This document shows positions 62,005 through 64,000 of a stretch of DNA of 64,000 nucleotides, piece after piece. Made by a program: the position numbers and the translations under genes. The stretch is from Streptomyces sp. HB132. GTDB taxonomy: Bacteria; Actinomycetota; Actinomycetes; Streptomycetales; Streptomycetaceae. The stretch is taken from positions 248,001 through 312,000 of the forward strand of contig NZ_JAFBGA010000004.1 of NCBI RefSeq assembly GCF_016909575.1, read 5' to 3'. The notes beneath the pieces are model-generated. The model was not told where the DNA came from and made no database searches. It saw only the letters and a list, made by a program, of their open reading frames with translations. Positions within the stretch are counted from its first letter, which is position 1; each line of letters opens with the position of its first letter.

Positions 62005-63015
62005 ATGCCTGAGCCGTACGACGTGATCACCATGGGGCGGATCGGGGTGGACATCTACCCGCTGCAGACCGGCGTTCCACTGGCCCGGGTGGAGACCTTC
62101 GGGAAGTTCCTCGGCGGCTCACCGTCCAACGTGGCGGTGGCCGCCGCCCGGCTGGGACGGCGCACGGCTGTGATCACGCGGACCGGTCAGGACGCCTTCG
62201 GCGACTACCTCCACCAGGCGCTGGGGGAGTTCGGGGTGGACGACCGGTGGGTGAGCGCCGTGGCGGAGTACCCGACGCCGGTCACCTTCTGCGAGATCTT
62301 CCCTCCCGACCACTTCCCGCTCTACTTCTACCGGCAGCCCAAGGCGCCCGACCTGGAGATCCACGGCGGGGAGCTCGACCTGGACGCGGTGCGGGCGGCC
62401 CGCGTCTTCTGGATGACCGGCACCGGCCTGTGCGCCGAACCCAGTCGCACCGCGACCCTCACCGCACTCCGGGCCCGCGGCGCCGCACAGGCACCGGACC
62501 GGTCCGGCCTCCCGCGCGTCACCGTCTTCGACCTCGACTGGCGCCCCATGTTCTGGGGCGAAGGCGACGACGGAGCCGCCCGCGCCCACTACCGCGAGGC
62601 GCTCGCCCACGCCACGGTCGCCGTCGGCAACCTCGACGAGTGCGAGGTCGCCACGGGAGAGCGCGAACCCCACGCAGCCGCGCGTGCCCTGCTCGCCGCC
62701 GGTCCCGAACTCGCCGTCGTCAAGCAGGGGCCGGCCGGCGTCCTCGCCGTCCACCGCGACGGGACCACCGCCGAGATCCCGCCCCTCCCCGTCGACGTCG
62801 TCAACGGGCTGGGTGCCGGGGACGCCTTCGGCGGCGCCCTCTGCCACGGGCTCCTCGCCGGCTGGGACACCGCACGCGTCATGCGCTACGCCAACGCGGC
62901 CGGGGCCATCGTCGCCTCCCGCCTCGCGTGTTCGTCCGCGATGCCGTACCCGCACGAGGTCGAACAGGCCCTCGTCGACGGCGTGGCCGGCGCAACCCCG
63001 GGCCCGACCCCGTGA
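62005..63015 (+). CDS. iolC: 5-dehydro-2-deoxygluconokinase
   Basis: 336 aa from ATG 62005; GAAGGG is six bases upstream, whereas ATG 61999 would touch it. PfkB/ribokinase family: the start YDVITMGRIGVDIYPLQTGV is typical of IolC, then GGSPSNVAVAAARLGRRTAV (first PfkB signature) and the C-terminal VNGLGAGDAFGGALCHGLLA with the catalytic Asp. It phosphorylates 2-deoxy-5-keto-D-gluconate in myo-inositol breakdown. Its stop overlaps the next gene's GTG by four bases. Confidence 0.92.
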   Translation: MPEPYDVITMGRIGVDIYPLQTGVPLARVETFGKFLGGSPSNVAVAAARLGRRTAVITRTGQDAFGDYLHQALGEFGVDDRWVSAVAEYPTPVTFCEIFPPDHFPLYFYRQPKAPDLEIHGGELDLDAVRAARVFWMTGTGLCAEPSRTATLTALRARGAAQAPDRSGLPRVTVFDLDWRPMFWGEGDDGAARAHYREALAHATVAVGNLDECEVATGEREPHAAARALLAAGPELAVVKQGPAGVLAVHRDGTTAEIPPLPVDVVNGLGAGDAFGGALCHGLLAGWDTARVMRYANAAGAIVASRLACSSAMPYPHEVEQALVDGVAGATPGPTP

Positions 63016-63902
63016 CCCCGCCCGCCGCGGCCGGCGTCGCCGACCTCGTCCGGCTCCGAGCCCACCGCCCCGAGGCCGTCGCCGAGGCGGCCGCAGCCCG
63101 CCGCAGGCGGCCCCTCGTCGGCCCCACCGGACGTCTGATGATCATCGCCGCGGACCACCCGGCCCGCGGCGCCCTCGCCGTCGGTGACGACGACCTGGCC
63201 ATGGCCGACCGTTTCGTCCTGCTCGAACGCCTCTGCACAGCCCTCTCCCGCCCCGGCGTCGACGGCGTGCTCGCGGGCGCCGACGTCCTGGAGGACCTGC
63301 TGCTCCTCGGCGCGCTGGAGGACAAGGTCGTCATGGGTTCCATGAACCGCGGCGGGCTCGCGGGAGCCGCCTTCGAACTCGACGACCGGTTCACCGGCCA
63401 CCGCCCGGTGGACCTCTCCCGGCAGGGCTTCGACGCGGGCAAGCTGCTGCTGCGGATCGACCACGGCGACCCCGGCTCCCTGGACACCCTGCACACCGCC
63501 GCCCGCACCGTGACCGCCATGGCCGCCCACCGGCTGCCCGTCTTCATCGAACCGTTCCTCTGCCGGCGCACCCCGGAGGGGATCCGCACCGACCTGGGGG
63601 CCGCCGCCGTCACCACCTCCATCGCCATCGCCTCGGGCCTGGGCGGCACGTCCGCGTACACCTGGCTCAAGGTCCCCGTGACCGACGATCCCGGCGACAT
63701 GGACCGGGTGATGCGTGCCTCGACCCTCCCCGCCGTCCTGCTCGGCGGTGAGGTCACGGGAGACCCGGACGCGACGTACGAGAAGTGGCGCGGCGCGCTG
63801 CGGCTCCCGACCGTCCGGGGGCTGGTGGTCGGGCGTTCGCTGCTCTACCCCGCCGACGGCGACGTGGCGGGCGCGGTCGACACGGCCGTAGGGCTCCTGT
63901 GA
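63012..63902 (+). CDS. Aldolase-like (beta/alpha)8 protein of the inositol cluster
   Basis: 296 aa from GTG 63012, overlapping iolC (GTGA). TIM barrel of the type called Cgl0159 family in actinobacterial inositol clusters: LMIIAADHPARGALAVGDDD, GVDGVLAGADVLEDLLLLGA, KLLLRIDHGDPGSLDTLHTA, LPVFIEPFLCRR, SAYTWLKVPVTDDPGDMDRV. The Lys of TWLKVP is a Schiff-base candidate. By position it may take the IolJ role, splitting 2-deoxy-5-keto-gluconate 6-phosphate, but this is inference. Confidence 0.8.
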   Translation: MTPPAAAGVADLVRLRAHRPEAVAEAAAARRRRPLVGPTGRLMIIAADHPARGALAVGDDDLAMADRFVLLERLCTALSRPGVDGVLAGADVLEDLLLLGALEDKVVMGSMNRGGLAGAAFELDDRFTGHRPVDLSRQGFDAGKLLLRIDHGDPGSLDTLHTAARTVTAMAAHRLPVFIEPFLCRRTPEGIRTDLGAAAVTTSIAIASGLGGTSAYTWLKVPVTDDPGDMDRVMRASTLPAVLLGGEVTGDPDATYEKWRGALRLPTVRGLVVGRSLLYPADGDVAGAVDTAVGLL

Positions 63903-63932
63903 ACGGGCGGGACGACGGGTAGGGATCGAGCC

Positions 63933-64000
63933 ATGACGACGAGCGACGAGCAGCAGCGGTACCACCTCAAGGCCGGTGAGGCCGCGCACGGCCCCTACGC
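63933..64000 (+). CDS. iolB: 5-deoxy-glucuronate isomerase, N-terminal fragment
   Basis: Begins at ATG 63933 with GGGATCGAG upstream, 30 bases after the previous stop, and runs off the window. The visible product, MTTSDEQQRYHLKAGEAAHG followed by PYA, fits the IolB start (YHLxAGxAAxGPY). IolB converts 5-deoxy-glucuronate to 2-deoxy-5-keto-gluconate, the substrate of IolC. Only 22 residues are available. Confidence 0.75.
   Translation, partial: MTTSDEQQRYHLKAGEAAHGPY

Noticed and set aside
1..64000. tRNA or rRNA genes, CRISPR arrays, insertion sequences
   Set aside because: No cloverleaf with conserved TPsiC arm, regularly spaced repeat array, or transposase was found by eye. Short tRNA-like folds cannot be fully excluded without a scan.

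Overview
The window is about 72% GC, has strong third-position GC bias and many GTG starts, and carries a dense set of regulators. Together with the class III lanthipeptide, SARP, IolC, CopZ/CopA and CsoR-box features this points to a Streptomyces chromosome. Gene choices rest on codon bias, ribosome binding sites, family motifs and neighbour spacing, all read by eye; no database search was run.

Layout. 1-7.3 kb: the end of a TPR regulator, a secreted M23 peptidase, a RidA protein, an RDD membrane protein, and a TetR/membrane-protein pair that diverge from a perfect 19-bp inverted repeat. 7.3-13.2 kb: a PucR regulator facing a transporter, agmatinase-type ureohydrolase and TPP-decarboxylase operon, which I read as arginine/guanidino-compound catabolism. 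13.4-23.3 kb: a beta-lactamase-fold protein, a large fused ABC exporter, an S28 protease, a Tat-exported GH3 hexosaminidase and a sugar isomerase.

23.4-43.3 kb is the accessory heart of the window: three adjacent peptide-modification loci. (i) A minus-strand run of radical SAM enzyme, haem-oxygenase-like diiron protein and 81-aa peptide (coupled by 4-base overlaps), then, after a 140-base gap, a zinc-ribbon/adenylate cyclase/AAA-TPR protein, a cytoplasmic subtilase and a GAF protein. The peptide resembles proteins I remember as the 'aroma-sacti cluster' family. (ii) A plus-strand class III lanthipeptide locus (51-aa precursor, MFS exporter, LanKC). (iii) A minus-strand LanM with a cysteine-free 64-aa peptide directly behind it. 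Two large regulators, SARP-NB-ARC and LuxR-AAA, lie between (ii) and (iii).

43.5-47.8 kb: a LacI-controlled sugar-catabolic operon with a clear operator. 48-52.2 kb: small regulators, a SUKH protein, gene remnants including a broken HEPN-like protein, and a YefM-YoeB toxin-antitoxin pair with a perfect 15-bp operator repeat. 52.2-59.5 kb: conserved chromosomal genes, namely a RecD2-type helicase, citrate synthase and the copZ-copA copper operon with a CsoR-type box. 59.6-64 kb: a zinc alcohol dehydrogenase and the start of a myo-inositol catabolic cluster (isomerase; iolC, aldolase-like protein, truncated iolB), whose two arms diverge from a symmetric 40-bp palindrome.
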